Shown here: positions 20,757 through 29,760 of the stretch, one piece after another
Position numbering within the stretch: position 1 is the first letter of the stretch
Layout: each line of letters starts with the position of its first letter
NCBI RefSeq assembly: GCF_900496975.1
Contig: NZ_UFQC01000024.1
Span: 1 to 64,000, forward strand
From: Achromobacter veterisilvae
GTDB lineage: Bacteria > Pseudomonadota > Gammaproteobacteria > Burkholderiales > Burkholderiaceae_B
Length of the DNA stretch: 64,000 bases
Reading direction: 5' to 3'
The notes under the pieces: generated by a model
Seen by the model: only the letters and a program-made list of their open reading frames with translations
The model's database searches: none
Told to the model about the DNA's origin: nothing
Made by a program: the position numbers and the translations under genes

Positions 20757-21491
20757 ATGAATACGCAAAACACCACCCCCACCCGAAAAATCCTCGTCGT
20801 CGACGATGATCCGCGCTTGCGCGATCTGCTGCGCCGGTATTTGTCCGAGCAGGGATTCAACGTTTTCGTCGCCGAAGACGCCAAAGAGATGGGCAAACTC
20901 TGGCAACGCGAGCACTTCGACCTGCTCGTGCTGGATCTGATGCTGCCTGGCGAAGATGGCCTGTCCATCTGCCGCCGGCTGCGCGGTGGCCACGACAATA
21001 CTCCCATCATCATGCTGACGGCCAAGGCGGAAGAGATCGACCGCATCGTCGGCCTGGAGATGGGCGCGGACGATTACCTGTCCAAGCCGTTCAACCCCCG
21101 GGAACTGCTGGCGCGGATCAACGCGATCCTGCGCCGCCGCGGCACCGAGGAACACCCCGGCGCCCCCAGCCAGGAGAACGAATCCATCGCCTTCGGCCCC
21201 TATGTGCTGAACCTGTCCACCCGCACGCTCACGCGCAACGGGGAACAGGTGCCCATCACCACGGGCGAATTCTCGGTGCTCAAGGTGTTCGCACGCCACC
21301 CCAAGATCCCGCTGTCGCGCGACAAGCTCATGGAACTGGCCCGCGGCCGCGAATACGAAGCCTTCGATCGCAGCCTCGACGTCCAGATCTCGCGCCTGCG
21401 CAAGCTGATCGAACCCAATCCGTCCAAGCCCGTATTCATCCAGACCGTCTGGGGTCTGGGATACGTGTTCGTGCCGGACGGTGGCAGTTGA
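20757..21491 (+). CDS. risA: Two-component response regulator RisA (OmpR family)
   Basis: This 244-residue regulator has a receiver domain (about 10-125) with acidic pocket residues in VVDDDP, phosphoacceptor D60 in LLVLDLMLPGED, and the conserved Lys in SKPFNP. A winged-helix DNA-binding domain (about 145-240) ends with the typical QTVWGLGYVFVPDG. It resembles OmpR and, in Bordetella, RisA, which controls envelope and intracellular-survival genes. The kinase gene risS overlaps its end. I recognise RisA from general similarity and the Bordetella-like context. Confidence 0.92.
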   Translation: MNTQNTTPTRKILVVDDDPRLRDLLRRYLSEQGFNVFVAEDAKEMGKLWQREHFDLLVLDLMLPGEDGLSICRRLRGGHDNTPIIMLTAKAEEIDRIVGLEMGADDYLSKPFNPRELLARINAILRRRGTEEHPGAPSQENESIAFGPYVLNLSTRTLTRNGEQVPITTGEFSVLKVFARHPKIPLSRDKLMELARGREYEAFDRSLDVQISRLRKLIEPNPSKPVFIQTVWGLGYVFVPDGGS

Positions 21492-22920
21492 CCGGCTCGC
21501 CCGCCCCGGGCAGGAGCGCAGCTTCGTGCCCCGCTTGCGCAGAACCTTCAGGAACCTGACATCACGACTGCGGCTCGGCTTGTTCGGCCGCACGTTCCTG
21601 TTGCTCGCCGCGCTGATGCTCGTCAGCCTGGGCGCGTGGCTACAAGTCTTTTTCAGCATGGAGCTGGGCCCGCGCGCCAATCAAATGGCGCAGCGGGTGA
21701 TCACGGCCGTCAATATCACGCGCACCGCGCTGATCTACTCGCATAACGACGAGCGCAGCAAGCTCCTGCTAGACCTGGCCACCAACGAAGGGATCCAGGT
21801 CTATCCGCGCGAAGTGACCGACTTCGCCGAAGCCCTCCCCGACGACGACTACTGGCAACGCGTCGCCCAGCACATCCGCACGCGCTTCGGCCCGGAGACG
21901 CAGATCGCCTGGGGCGTGAACCAGGTGCCCGGCTTCTGGGTCAGTTTCCAGATAGAAAAAGACCTCTACTGGCTGGTGTTCGAACGCGAGCAGATCGGAC
22001 TGACCGGCGGGATCGAATGGCTGGGCTGGGGCGCCACCGCGCTATTGCTCTCCCTGGTGGGGGCCGCGGTCAGCGTGGGCTTCGTCAACCGGCCGCTGTC
22101 GCGGCTGGCGCGGGCGGCCCAGGTGCTCTCGCGGGGCGAGACGCCCGCCGCCCTGCCCGAGCAGGGGCCGCTGGAGATCCGCGACCTGAACGCATCCTTC
22201 AACCGCATGGCCAAGGACCTCAGGCAGGCCGAGGCCGACCGGGAACTGATGCTGGCGGGGATTTCGCACGATCTGCGCACCCCACTGGCGCGGATGCGGC
22301 TGGAAATCGAACTGAGCGGCGTCTCCGAGGACGCCCGCCAGGCCATCGACGAGGACCTGGGCCAGATCGACCACAGCATCGGGCAGTTGATGGAATACGC
22401 GCGCCCCGCCGGCACGCTGCCGCAACTGGCCACGGACATTTCCGCGGTCCTGGCCGAACTCTACGAACGCGAACGCAGCCACACCGCTTCGGTGGGCGGA
22501 GAACTGGAAGCCTCGCTGGAGCCGGGCCTGCGCGCCCGCATCACCGCGCTGGACCTCAAGCGCATCGTCAGCAACCTGATCGAGAACGCCCGCCGCTACG
22601 GACGCTCCACCGACGGCATGGCGCATCTGGTCATGACACTGCAAGCTGACGGCGCCATGATCGCGATCGAGGTGTCCGATCGCGGACCCGGCATCGCTCC
22701 CGAGGACGTCGACCGCCTGCTGCGGCCCTTCTCGCGCGGGGAAGCGGCGCGCACCGGCGTCAGCGGCGCGGGGCTGGGCCTGGCCATCGTCGAACGCCTG
22801 CTCAAGCACGTCGGCGGCTCTTTGCGCATGCTCCCCCGAGAGGGCGGCGGCCTGACCGCCAGGATAGAGTTACCCAAAGCTCGATTTAGGAATTATCAAT
22901 TAGACAACGATAATCCATAG
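21481..22920 (+). CDS. risS: Sensor histidine kinase RisS (EnvZ-like)
   Basis: This 479-residue membrane kinase has a first transmembrane helix at about 38-58, a periplasmic sensor loop (about 60-178), a second helix at about 180-202, a HAMP domain, the H-box GISHDLRTPLARMR with H263, and an ATPase domain with NLIENARRYG, SDRGPGIAP and GAGLGLAIVERLL. The GTG start at 21481 overlaps risA by 11 bases. The gene is intact across all domains. Its last 30 bases also contain an inverted repeat and the -35 of the ahpC promoter. Confidence 0.93.
   Translation: MAVDRLARPGQERSFVPRLRRTFRNLTSRLRLGLFGRTFLLLAALMLVSLGAWLQVFFSMELGPRANQMAQRVITAVNITRTALIYSHNDERSKLLLDLATNEGIQVYPREVTDFAEALPDDDYWQRVAQHIRTRFGPETQIAWGVNQVPGFWVSFQIEKDLYWLVFEREQIGLTGGIEWLGWGATALLLSLVGAAVSVGFVNRPLSRLARAAQVLSRGETPAALPEQGPLEIRDLNASFNRMAKDLRQAEADRELMLAGISHDLRTPLARMRLEIELSGVSEDARQAIDEDLGQIDHSIGQLMEYARPAGTLPQLATDISAVLAELYERERSHTASVGGELEASLEPGLRARITALDLKRIVSNLIENARRYGRSTDGMAHLVMTLQADGAMIAIEVSDRGPGIAPEDVDRLLRPFSRGEAARTGVSGAGLGLAIVERLLKHVGGSLRMLPREGGGLTARIELPKARFRNYQLDNDNP
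22892..22914. promoter_or_regulatory. Inverted repeat upstream of ahpC, candidate LysR-type (OxyR-like) site
   Basis: ATTATC and GATAAT are perfect inverted 6-mers with an 11-base spacer, a T-N11-A arrangement typical of LysR-family sites. It covers the -35 of the putative ahpC promoter and lies inside the end of risS. OxyR controls ahpC in many bacteria, but the four-tetrad OxyR consensus does not fit cleanly. Confidence 0.45.
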
Positions 22921-22928
22921 CGTAGAAT
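22901..22928 (+). promoter_or_regulatory. Putative ahpC promoter
   Basis: TAGACA (22901-22906, five of six to the -35 consensus) and TAGAAT (22923-22928, five of six to the -10) are 16 bases apart. A start near 22935 gives a leader of about 40 bases with GGGAG before the ahpC ATG. The -35 lies inside risS. Confidence 0.6.
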
Positions 22929-22976
22929 TTATGGTTTGAGGCACAGCCTTAATTCCACCAACAACTGGGAGTAAAC

Positions 22977-23525
22977 ATGAAAACTGTTGGCGACAAACTC
23001 GAGCCCTTCAAGGTCACCGGCGTCAAGCCCGGCTTCAACCAGCACGAAGAAAACGGCGTGTCGGCGTTTGAAGACATCACCGAAAGCTCGTTCCCCGGCA
23101 AGTGGAAGGTGATCTACTTCTACCCGAAAGACTTCACGTTTGTGTGCCCGACCGAAATCGTCGGCTTCAACAAGCTGGCCAAGGATTTCGAAGACCGCGA
23201 CGCCGTCCTGCTGGGCGGTTCGAGCGACAACGAATTCGTCAAGCTGGCCTGGCGCCGTGAGCACCCGGACCTGAACAAGCTGGGCCACTACCAGTTCGGC
23301 GACACCACCGGCGCCCTGATCGACCAACTGGGCGTGCGTGAAAAGGGCGCTGGCGTTGCCCTGCGCGCCACGTTCATCGTCGATCCGGACAACACGATCC
23401 AGCACGTTTCGGTGAACAACCTGAACGTCGGCCGTAACCCGGAAGAAGTCCTGCGTCTGCTCGACGGTCTGCAAACCGACGAGCTGTGCCCGTGCAACCG
23501 TACGGTTGGCGGCGCCACGCTGTAA
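22977..23525 (+). CDS. ahpC: Alkyl hydroperoxide reductase AhpC (2-Cys peroxiredoxin)
   Basis: This 182-residue thiol peroxidase reduces H2O2 and organic peroxides. The peroxidatic Cys is C57 in FTFVCPTEI; the C-terminal DELCPCNRTVGG holds C171 and C173 as resolving-type cysteines, the arrangement seen in AhpC proteins paired with AhpD. It is shorter at the C-terminus than the E. coli AhpF-dependent form. ahpD follows after 75 bases, which suggests AhpD rather than AhpF recycles it. The strong ribosome site and codon use like the porin suggest high expression. Confidence 0.95.
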   Translation: MKTVGDKLEPFKVTGVKPGFNQHEENGVSAFEDITESSFPGKWKVIYFYPKDFTFVCPTEIVGFNKLAKDFEDRDAVLLGGSSDNEFVKLAWRREHPDLNKLGHYQFGDTTGALIDQLGVREKGAGVALRATFIVDPDNTIQHVSVNNLNVGRNPEEVLRLLDGLQTDELCPCNRTVGGATL

Positions 23526-23547
23526 TTTCCAGCCCGGCCAGGGGCCT

Positions 23548-23573
23548 GCCCAGCAGGTCCCGCGCTGGGCTTT
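23548..23573 (+). terminator. Weak hairpin between ahpC and ahpD (attenuator)
   Basis: GCCCAGC and GCTGGGC pair across a 9-base loop and are followed by only three T residues. It may lower read-through so that less AhpD than AhpC is made. This is inferred. Confidence 0.4.
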
Positions 23574-23600
23574 AACTGCTCTAGATTATAGGTAAAAACT

Positions 23601-24122
23601 ATGGAATTTCTTACGACCATTAAGGAACAGCTACCGGATTGGGCCAAGGACATCCGCCTGAATCTGGACGCCGTGATCGCCCGCTCGACGCTGGCCCCCG
23701 AGGACGCCGTCGGCACCGCCCTGTCGGCCGCCTACGCCGCGCGCAGCCCGGCGCTGGTCGAAGCCTTCAAGAGCGGCCTGTCGGAAGCCGACGCCAACGC
23801 CGCCCTGACCGCTTCGGCCCTCATGGGCATGAACAACACCTGGTATCCCTACGTGGAAATGACCGGCGACGCCCAATTGAAGAGCCTGCCGGCGCAACTG
23901 CGCATGAACGCCTACGCCACCCACGGCGGCGTGGAGAAGAAGCGCTTCGAACTGTTCGCGCTGGCGGCGTCGATCATCGGCAAGTGCCATTTCTGCGTGG
24001 CCTCGCACTACGAAAACCTGAAGAACGACGGCCTGTCGACTGAACAACTGCGCGACGCCGGCCGCATCGCCGCTGTCGTCAACGCCGCCGCCCTGGCGCT
24101 GGCGGCGCAGGGTAAAGCCTAA
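23601..24122 (+). CDS. ahpD: Alkylhydroperoxidase AhpD
   Basis: This 173-residue all-helical protein of the AhpD/carboxymuconolactone-decarboxylase-like family reduces oxidised AhpC. The active-site disulfide is CHFC at 129-132, with the conserved Glu upstream in RFELFALAASIIGK and H136 just after (CVASHYENL). Length matches AhpD. It follows ahpC and shares its orientation. Electrons would come from a lipoyl protein and dihydrolipoamide dehydrogenase in the mycobacterial model; those genes are not here. Confidence 0.95.
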   Translation: MEFLTTIKEQLPDWAKDIRLNLDAVIARSTLAPEDAVGTALSAAYAARSPALVEAFKSGLSEADANAALTASALMGMNNTWYPYVEMTGDAQLKSLPAQLRMNAYATHGGVEKKRFELFALAASIIGKCHFCVASHYENLKNDGLSTEQLRDAGRIAAVVNAAALALAAQGKA

Positions 24123-24130
24123 TAGCGCGC

Positions 24131-24158
24131 GTGCCAGACACCTCCAGGTGCCTGGCAC
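24131..24158. repeat. Palindromic element between convergent ahpD and ispF
   Basis: GTGCCAGACACCT and AGGTGCCTGGCAC form 13-bp arms with one mismatch around CC. The core CAGACACC is shared with the repeats at 29761-30083 and 55864-55929. There is no T-run; it fills the whole gap between the two converging genes and may act as a REP-like transcript end. Confidence 0.6.
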
Positions 24159-24163
24159 CGTTG

Positions 24164-24652
24164 CTATCCCGCTTTCGCCAATAGCGCGACCACCGTCGCC
24201 GCGATCCCTTCTTTCCTTCCCAGGTACCCCAGGCTTTCGTTCGTCTTGGCCTTGATGTTGATATCGGCTTCGGCCAGCCCCGTGTCGGCCGCGATGTTCT
24301 TCACCATGGCCGGCGCGTGCGGGCCGATCTTGGGGGCCTGCGCATGCACCGTCGCGTCGATGTTCACCGGGGCCCAGCCGGCCTTGCGCACGCGGGCCAT
24401 CGCCTCGCGCAGCAGCACGCGGCTGTCGGCGCCCTTGAAGGCCGGGTCGGTATCCGGGAAATGGCGGCCGATGTCGCCCAGGCCGGCGGCGCCCAGCAGC
24501 GCGTCGGTGACCGCGTGCAGCAGCACGTCCGCGTCGGAATGGCCCAGCAGGCCGTGTGTATGGGGGATCGTGACGCCGCCGATGATCAGCGGGCGGCCCT
24601 CGACCAGCGCATGCACGTCGAAGCCCTGCCCGACGCGAAAGGGAATGCTCAT
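24164..24652 (-). CDS. ispF: 2-C-methyl-D-erythritol 2,4-cyclodiphosphate synthase IspF
   Basis: This 162-residue enzyme makes the cyclodiphosphate in the MEP isoprenoid pathway. Metal and active-site motifs [22 protein letters not shown] and the C-terminal [15 protein letters not shown] are all present, and length fits. The ATG at 24652 is chosen because it overlaps the ispD stop (ATGA, 24649-24652); an ATG two codons earlier is possible. The ispD-ispF pair feeds consecutive pathway stages; ispE is elsewhere. Confidence 0.95.
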   Translation of the reverse strand: MSIPFRVGQGFDVHALVEGRPLIIGGVTIPHTHGLLGHSDADVLLHAVTDALLGAAGLGDIGRHFPDTDPAFKGADSRVLLREAMARVRKAGWAPVNIDATVHAQAPKIGPHAPAMVKNIAADTGLAEADINIKAKTNESLGYLGRKEGIAATVVALLAKAG

Positions 24653-25332
24653 AGCCATTTTTCCATCAGTTCGAAATCATCCGGCCACGTCACCTTGAAA
24701 TTGCGCATGGCGCCGGGCACGAGCAGCGGCGCGTAGCCGGCCGCCTCGATGGCCGACGCCTCGTCGGTGACGGCCGCGCCGCTCACGGAGGCCGCCGTCA
24801 GCGCGTCGCGCAGCACGCCGGCCCGGAACATCTGCGGGGTCTGCGCCAGCCACAGGCCATTGCGGTCGAGCGTGCGTTCCACGCGCCCATGGCCCGCCTT
24901 GACCGTATCCGCCACCGGCAGGGCCAGCAGGCCGCCCACGGGATCCGCCAGGCAGGCGTCGATCAGGCGGCCCAGCGCGTCGGCGGGCAGGCCCGGCCGC
25001 GCCGCGTCGTGCACCAGCACCCAGGCATCGTCGGCGACGCCGCTTTCAGCCAGCGCGCCGGCCACGGTATCGGCGCGCGTCGCGCCGCCGCAGGCCCGCC
25101 ACACCGTGCGGGGCAGTCCGGCCAGCGCCGCGTCCACCCAGCCATCGCCCGGCGTCACGGCCACGCGCACCTGGGATACCCGCTCATCGGCCAGCAGCGC
25201 GCTTACCGCGTGGCGCAGCATGGGCTGTCCGGACAGCGGACGGTATTGCTTGGGAACGGTCTCGTGCCCGGGCCGGCTGGCGCGGGCGCCGACGCCCGCG
25301 GCGGGCACGATTGCAATGATGGAGGCAGACAT
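24649..25332 (-). CDS. ispD: 2-C-methyl-D-erythritol 4-phosphate cytidylyltransferase IspD
   Basis: This 227-residue nucleotidyltransferase transfers CMP to MEP. The N-terminal [18 protein letters not shown] is the CTP-binding glycine-rich loop, followed by [27 protein letters not shown] and [10 protein letters not shown], the family's substrate motifs. One oddity is that the usual G-R-M in the loop is ARASRP. It is divergent from mfd, with only 29 bases between start codons, and is coupled to ispF by overlap. Confidence 0.95.
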   Translation of the reverse strand: MSASIIAIVPAAGVGARASRPGHETVPKQYRPLSGQPMLRHAVSALLADERVSQVRVAVTPGDGWVDAALAGLPRTVWRACGGATRADTVAGALAESGVADDAWVLVHDAARPGLPADALGRLIDACLADPVGGLLALPVADTVKAGHGRVERTLDRNGLWLAQTPQMFRAGVLRDALTAASVSGAAVTDEASAIEAAGYAPLLVPGAMRNFKVTWPDDFELMEKWL

Positions 25333-25345
25333 GGTGCGGTGATTT

Positions 25346-25351
25346 TATAAT
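25346..25351 (+). promoter_or_regulatory. Putative -10 element for mfd
   Basis: A perfect TATAAT lies 10 bases before the proposed mfd ATG at 25362. Transcription from it would begin within a few bases of the start codon, giving a very short or absent leader. No good -35 is visible, and the sequence also lies just upstream of ispD on the other strand. Confidence 0.4.
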
Positions 25352-25361
25352 CTTCCGCTTG

Positions 25362-28300
25362 ATGCCTGCTGCCAGCCTGATGCCCGCCCCCTCTATCCCC
25401 GCCACAGCCGCGCCCTCCGTCCCCGCGACGGCCCCCACCCTGTCCGCGCTCAAACCGGGCGCGCGCTATGCGCAACCGAGGCCTCCGGGCTCGGGCGACG
25501 CCTGGCTGCTGGCCGACCTGGCGCGCCAGGCGTCGGCGCCGCTGGTCGTCCTGACGGCCGAGCCGGTCGAGGCCCAGCGCCTGGCGGAAGAAATCCAGCT
25601 ATTCGCCCCCGGCCTGCGCGTGCGCCAGCTTCCGGACTGGGAAACCCTGCCCTACGACGCGTTCTCGCCGCACCAGGACCTGATTTCGGAACGCCTGCAC
25701 ACGCTGCATTCGCTCATGACGAAGTCGGTGGACGTGCTGACGGTGCCGATCACGACCGCGCTGTACCGCCTGGCCCCGCCCTCGTTCCTGGCGGCCTACA
25801 CCTTTTCCTTCAAGCAGAAGGACAAGCTGAACGAAGCGGCGCTGCGCGCCCAGTTGACGCTGGCCAACTACAACCACGTCACCCAGGTGACGGCGCCCGG
25901 TGAATTCTGCCTGCGCGGCGGGCTGATCGACCTGTTCCCGATGGGGTCGGCGCTGCCTTACCGCCTGGACCTGTTCGACGACGAAATCGAAACCATCCGC
26001 AGCTTCGACGTGGATACGCAGCGCAGCCTGTATCCGGTGCGCGAGGTGCAGTTGCTGCCCGGCCGCGAATTCCCGATGGACGAGGATTCGCGCACCCGCT
26101 TCCGCGCCCGCTTCCGCGAAGTCTTCGAAGGCGACCCGTCGCGCGCGCTGCCCTACAAGGACATCGGCAACGGCATCCCGTTCGCCGGCGTCGAATACTA
26201 TCTGCCGCTCTTCTTCGAGGAAACGGCCACCCTGTTCGACTACCTGACGGACGGCACGATCACCGTCACCGTCGGCGACATCGACGATGCGATCCAGCGC
26301 TTCAACCAGGACACCGCCAGCCGCTACGGCTTCCTCAAGAGCGACCGCGAACGCCCGGTCCTGCCGCCGTCTTCGCTGTTCCTGGACAGCGAGGCGCTCT
26401 ATTCCCGCCTGAAGGCTTTCCGCCGACTGTCGCTGGCCGCCGGCCAGCCCCATCCCGATTTCCGCGCCGCCCCCGACGTCAGCGTGGCCCGGCGGTCCGA
26501 GGACCCCATCGCCAAGCTGCGCGCGCTGGTGCAGACGGGCCGCACGCGCGTGCTGCTGTGCGCGGATTCCGCGGGCCGGCGCGAAACGCTGGTGCAGATG
26601 CTGAACGAATTCGGCGTCACGCCGGACGCGCAGCCCGACGCCATCGAGGCCTTCCTGGCCTCGGACGCGCATTTCGGCATCGTCGCGGCGCCCCTGTCCA
26701 CCGGCTTCGAGCTGCCCCAGGCCAACCTGGCCTTCCTGACCGAGAACGACCTGTACCCGGGCCTGGCCACGACCGGCCGCCGCGGCAAGCGCGACCAGGA
26801 ACGCGCCAGCAACGTCGAAGCGATGGTGCGCGACCTGTCCGAACTGCGGGAGGGCGACCCCGTCGTCCACGCGCAGCACGGGATCGGCCGCTACCATGGC
26901 CTGGTCAACATGGACATGGGCGAAGGCGGGATGGAGTTCCTCCATCTGGAATATGCCAACGGCAGCACGCTGTACGTGCCCGTCTCGCAACTGCACGTGA
27001 TCGCCCGCTACAGCGGCGCCGACCCGGAAGCCGCGCCCCTGCACCAGTTGGGCTCCGGTCAGTGGGACAAGGCGCGCCGCAAGGCCGCCAAACAGGTGCG
27101 CGACACCGCCGCCGAACTGCTGGCCCTGTATGCCCAGCGCGCCGCGCGCGAAGGCTTTGCCTTCAACCTGCCGCTGAATGACTACCAGGCGTTCGCCGAG
27201 GGCTTCGGCTTCGAAGAAACGGTCGACCAGACGGCCGCCATCGAGGCCGTCATCGCCGACATGACCTCCGGCCGCCCCATGGACCGCCTGGTGTGCGGCG
27301 ACGTGGGCTTCGGCAAGACGGAAGTCGCCCTGCGCGCCGCCTTCCTGGCCGTGGCCAACGGCAAGCAGGTCGCCCTGCTCTGCCCCACCACGCTGCTGGC
27401 CGAACAACATGCGCAGACCTTCTCCGACCGCTTCGCCGACTGGCCGGTGCGCGTCGTGGAACTGTCGCGCTTCCGCTCGGCCAAGGAAGTGGCCGCCGCC
27501 ATCGAGGGCATCAACGACGGCCGGGTCGACATCGTCATCGGCACCCACAAGATCCTGTCCAAGGACGTGAAGTTCAAGCGCCTGGGCCTGGTCATCATCG
27601 ACGAAGAACACCGCTTCGGCGTGCGCCAGAAAGAGGCGCTGAAGGCGCTGCGCGCCGAGGTCGACGTGCTGACGCTGACCGCCACGCCCATTCCGCGCAC
27701 CCTGGGCATGTCGCTGGAGGGCATCCGCGACTTCTCCGTCATCGCCACCGCCCCGCAAAAGCGCCTGGCCATCAAGACCTTCGTGCGGCGCGAGGACGGC
27801 AGCACCCTGCGCGAGGCCCTGTTGCGCGAACTCAAGCGCGGCGGCCAGTGCTATTTCCTGCACAACGAGGTCGAAACCATCCACAACCGCCGCGCGCGCC
27901 TCGAAGAACTGGTGCCCGAGGCGCGCATCGCGGTGGCCCACGGCCAGATGCCCGAGCGCGAGCTAGAACAGGTGATGAAGGGCTTCTACCAGCAGCGCTA
28001 CAACGTGCTGCTGTGCACCACCATCATCGAGACGGGCATCGACGTGCCCAGCGCCAACACCATCGTGATCCACCGGGCCGACCGCTTCGGGCTGGCCCAG
28101 TTGCACCAGCTTCGCGGCCGCGTCGGCCGGTCCCACCACCAGGCCTATGCCTACCTGCTGACGCCTGGCGAAGACGCCATCACCAATAACGCCAAGAAGC
28201 GCCTCGAAGCCATCCAGGCCATGGAGGAACTGGGCTCGGGCTTCTACCTCGCCATGCACGACCTGGAAATCCGGGGAACGGGCGAAGTGCTGGGGGATTC

Positions 28301-28844
28301 GCAGTCGGGCAACATCCAGGAAGTGGGTTTCTCGATGTACAACGAGATGCTCAACGAGGCGGTGCGCGCCTTGCGCGCCGGCGAAGAGCCCGACCTCGAC
28401 GCCCCCTTCAACCTGGCCTGCGAAGTCAACCTGCACGCGCCCGCCCTGCTGCCCTCGGACTATTGCGCCGACGTGCACGCCCGCCTGGGCATCTACAAGC
28501 GCCTGGCGCACGCCGCCGACGAAGACGACCTGATCCGCATCCAGGAAGAACTGATCGACCGTTTCGGCAAGCTGCCGGAAGCCGCGCAGACGCTGCTCGC
28601 CACGCACCGCCTGCGCCTGGCCGCCCAGCCCCTGGGCATCGTCAAAATCGACGCCAGCGAGACGCAGGCGCTGCTGCAATTCGGCCCCAAGACCTCCGTC
28701 GATCCCGCCCGCATCATCGAGCTCGTGCAGCGCCAGCGCCACATCAAACTCGCCGGACAGGATAAATTGCGGGTTGAGATCAAGGCCGCGCAGGTTCCGG
28801 CCCGCGCCGACGCCGTGCGCGCCGTGCTGCGCGCCTTGAAGTAA
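25362..28844 (+). CDS. mfd: Transcription-repair coupling factor Mfd
   Basis: This 1160-residue DNA translocase removes stalled RNA polymerase and recruits UvrA. It has an N-terminal UvrB-like region (about 40-350), the RNA-polymerase interaction domain (about 490-570, with HAQHGIGRYHGL), the RecG-like motor with GDVGFGKTEVALRAAF (about 647) and IIDEEHRFGVRQKE, helicase motif VI in the QLRGRVGRSHHQAYAYLL block, and the C-terminal TRCF domain. The first 35 residues are Ala/Pro-rich and poorly conserved, so the exact start (25362 or the ATG at 25380) is uncertain. It is divergent from ispD. Confidence 0.96.
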   Translation: MPAASLMPAPSIPATAAPSVPATAPTLSALKPGARYAQPRPPGSGDAWLLADLARQASAPLVVLTAEPVEAQRLAEEIQLFAPGLRVRQLPDWETLPYDAFSPHQDLISERLHTLHSLMTKSVDVLTVPITTALYRLAPPSFLAAYTFSFKQKDKLNEAALRAQLTLANYNHVTQVTAPGEFCLRGGLIDLFPMGSALPYRLDLFDDEIETIRSFDVDTQRSLYPVREVQLLPGREFPMDEDSRTRFRARFREVFEGDPSRALPYKDIGNGIPFAGVEYYLPLFFEETATLFDYLTDGTITVTVGDIDDAIQRFNQDTASRYGFLKSDRERPVLPPSSLFLDSEALYSRLKAFRRLSLAAGQPHPDFRAAPDVSVARRSEDPIAKLRALVQTGRTRVLLCADSAGRRETLVQMLNEFGVTPDAQPDAIEAFLASDAHFGIVAAPLSTGFELPQANLAFLTENDLYPGLATTGRRGKRDQERASNVEAMVRDLSELREGDPVVHAQHGIGRYHGLVNMDMGEGGMEFLHLEYANGSTLYVPVSQLHVIARYSGADPEAAPLHQLGSGQWDKARRKAAKQVRDTAAELLALYAQRAAREGFAFNLPLNDYQAFAEGFGFEETVDQTAAIEAVIADMTSGRPMDRLVCGDVGFGKTEVALRAAFLAVANGKQVALLCPTTLLAEQHAQTFSDRFADWPVRVVELSRFRSAKEVAAAIEGINDGRVDIVIGTHKILSKDVKFKRLGLVIIDEEHRFGVRQKEALKALRAEVDVLTLTATPIPRTLGMSLEGIRDFSVIATAPQKRLAIKTFVRREDGSTLREALLRELKRGGQCYFLHNEVETIHNRRARLEELVPEARIAVAHGQMPERELEQVMKGFYQQRYNVLLCTTIIETGIDVPSANTIVIHRADRFGLAQLHQLRGRVGRSHHQAYAYLLTPGEDAITNNAKKRLEAIQAMEELGSGFYLAMHDLEIRGTGEVLGDSQSGNIQEVGFSMYNEMLNEAVRALRAGEEPDLDAPFNLACEVNLHAPALLPSDYCADVHARLGIYKRLAHAADEDDLIRIQEELIDRFGKLPEAAQTLLATHRLRLAAQPLGIVKIDASETQALLQFGPKTSVDPARIIELVQRQRHIKLAGQDKLRVEIKAAQVPARADAVRAVLRALK

Positions 28845-28867
28845 CCGCACCCATTACTCACATTTTT

Positions 28868-29725
28868 ATGACTACCCATCATCTTGTCGTCCAATCCCCG
28901 GGCCTGAGCGCCGAACATGCGGAACAACTGGCGGCCCTGGCCCAGGCGCAGGGCATCGCGCGCATCAGCGCCACCGCGGCCCGCCTGCTCGACGTGCAGC
29001 ACGATGGCGAGACCCGCGCCGAAGTCGTGGGCTGGGCCGAACGCCATGGCGTAGACGCAGCCTTCCTGCCCGCCGGCCTGAAACTGTCGGCCTGCAAAGT
29101 GCTGGCCATGGACATGGACTCCACGCTGATCAACATCGAATGCATCGACGAGATCGCGGGCGTGGTCGGCGTGAAAGACAAGGTGTCCGAAATCACCGAG
29201 GCCGCGATGCGGGGAGAAATCAAGGACTTCTCCGAGAGCCTGCGCCGCCGCGTCGCCCTGCTGGAGGGCGTGCCCGCCGACGCGCTGGAACAGGTGTACG
29301 CGGAAAAGCTGCGCCTGAACCCGGGCGCCGAACGGCTGATCTCCACGGCCCAGGCCGTCGGCATCAAGGTGCTGCTCGTCTCCGGCGGCTTCACGTTCTT
29401 CACGGACCGCCTGCGCGAACGGCTGAACCTGGACAGCGCGCACGCCAACACCCTGGAAATCTCCAACGGCGTGCTGACCGGCAAGGTGGTCGGCGACATC
29501 CTGGACGCCGACGCCAAGGCGGTGCACCTGCGCGAATTCGCCCGCCAGCACGGCGCCACCAAGGAACAGATCATCGCCATGGGCGACGGCGCCAACGACC
29601 TGAAAATGCTGGGCGCGGCGGGCTTCCCCGTGGCCTACCACGCCAAACCGCTGGTGCGCCAGCAGACGCGCTACGCGCTCAACGTGTCCGGGCTGGACGG
29701 CGTGCTCAACTGGTTCGAAGGCTGA
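28868..29725 (+). CDS. serB: Phosphoserine phosphatase SerB
   Basis: This 285-residue HAD-family enzyme catalyses the last step of serine synthesis. The nucleophile and acid pair is D82/D84 in MDMDSTLIN. Further HAD motifs are LLVSGGFTFF and MGDGANDLKMLGAAG. The N-terminal 75 residues form the small regulatory domain typical of proteobacterial SerB. It starts 23 bases after the mfd stop. Downstream lie tandem palindromic repeats and a shared terminator facing the siderophore receptor gene. Confidence 0.95.
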   Translation: MTTHHLVVQSPGLSAEHAEQLAALAQAQGIARISATAARLLDVQHDGETRAEVVGWAERHGVDAAFLPAGLKLSACKVLAMDMDSTLINIECIDEIAGVVGVKDKVSEITEAAMRGEIKDFSESLRRRVALLEGVPADALEQVYAEKLRLNPGAERLISTAQAVGIKVLLVSGGFTFFTDRLRERLNLDSAHANTLEISNGVLTGKVVGDILDADAKAVHLREFARQHGATKEQIIAMGDGANDLKMLGAAGFPVAYHAKPLVRQQTRYALNVSGLDGVLNWFEG

Positions 29726-29760
29726 GCGGCAGTTTTCTGGTGGCTGACACCCACGGTTCC

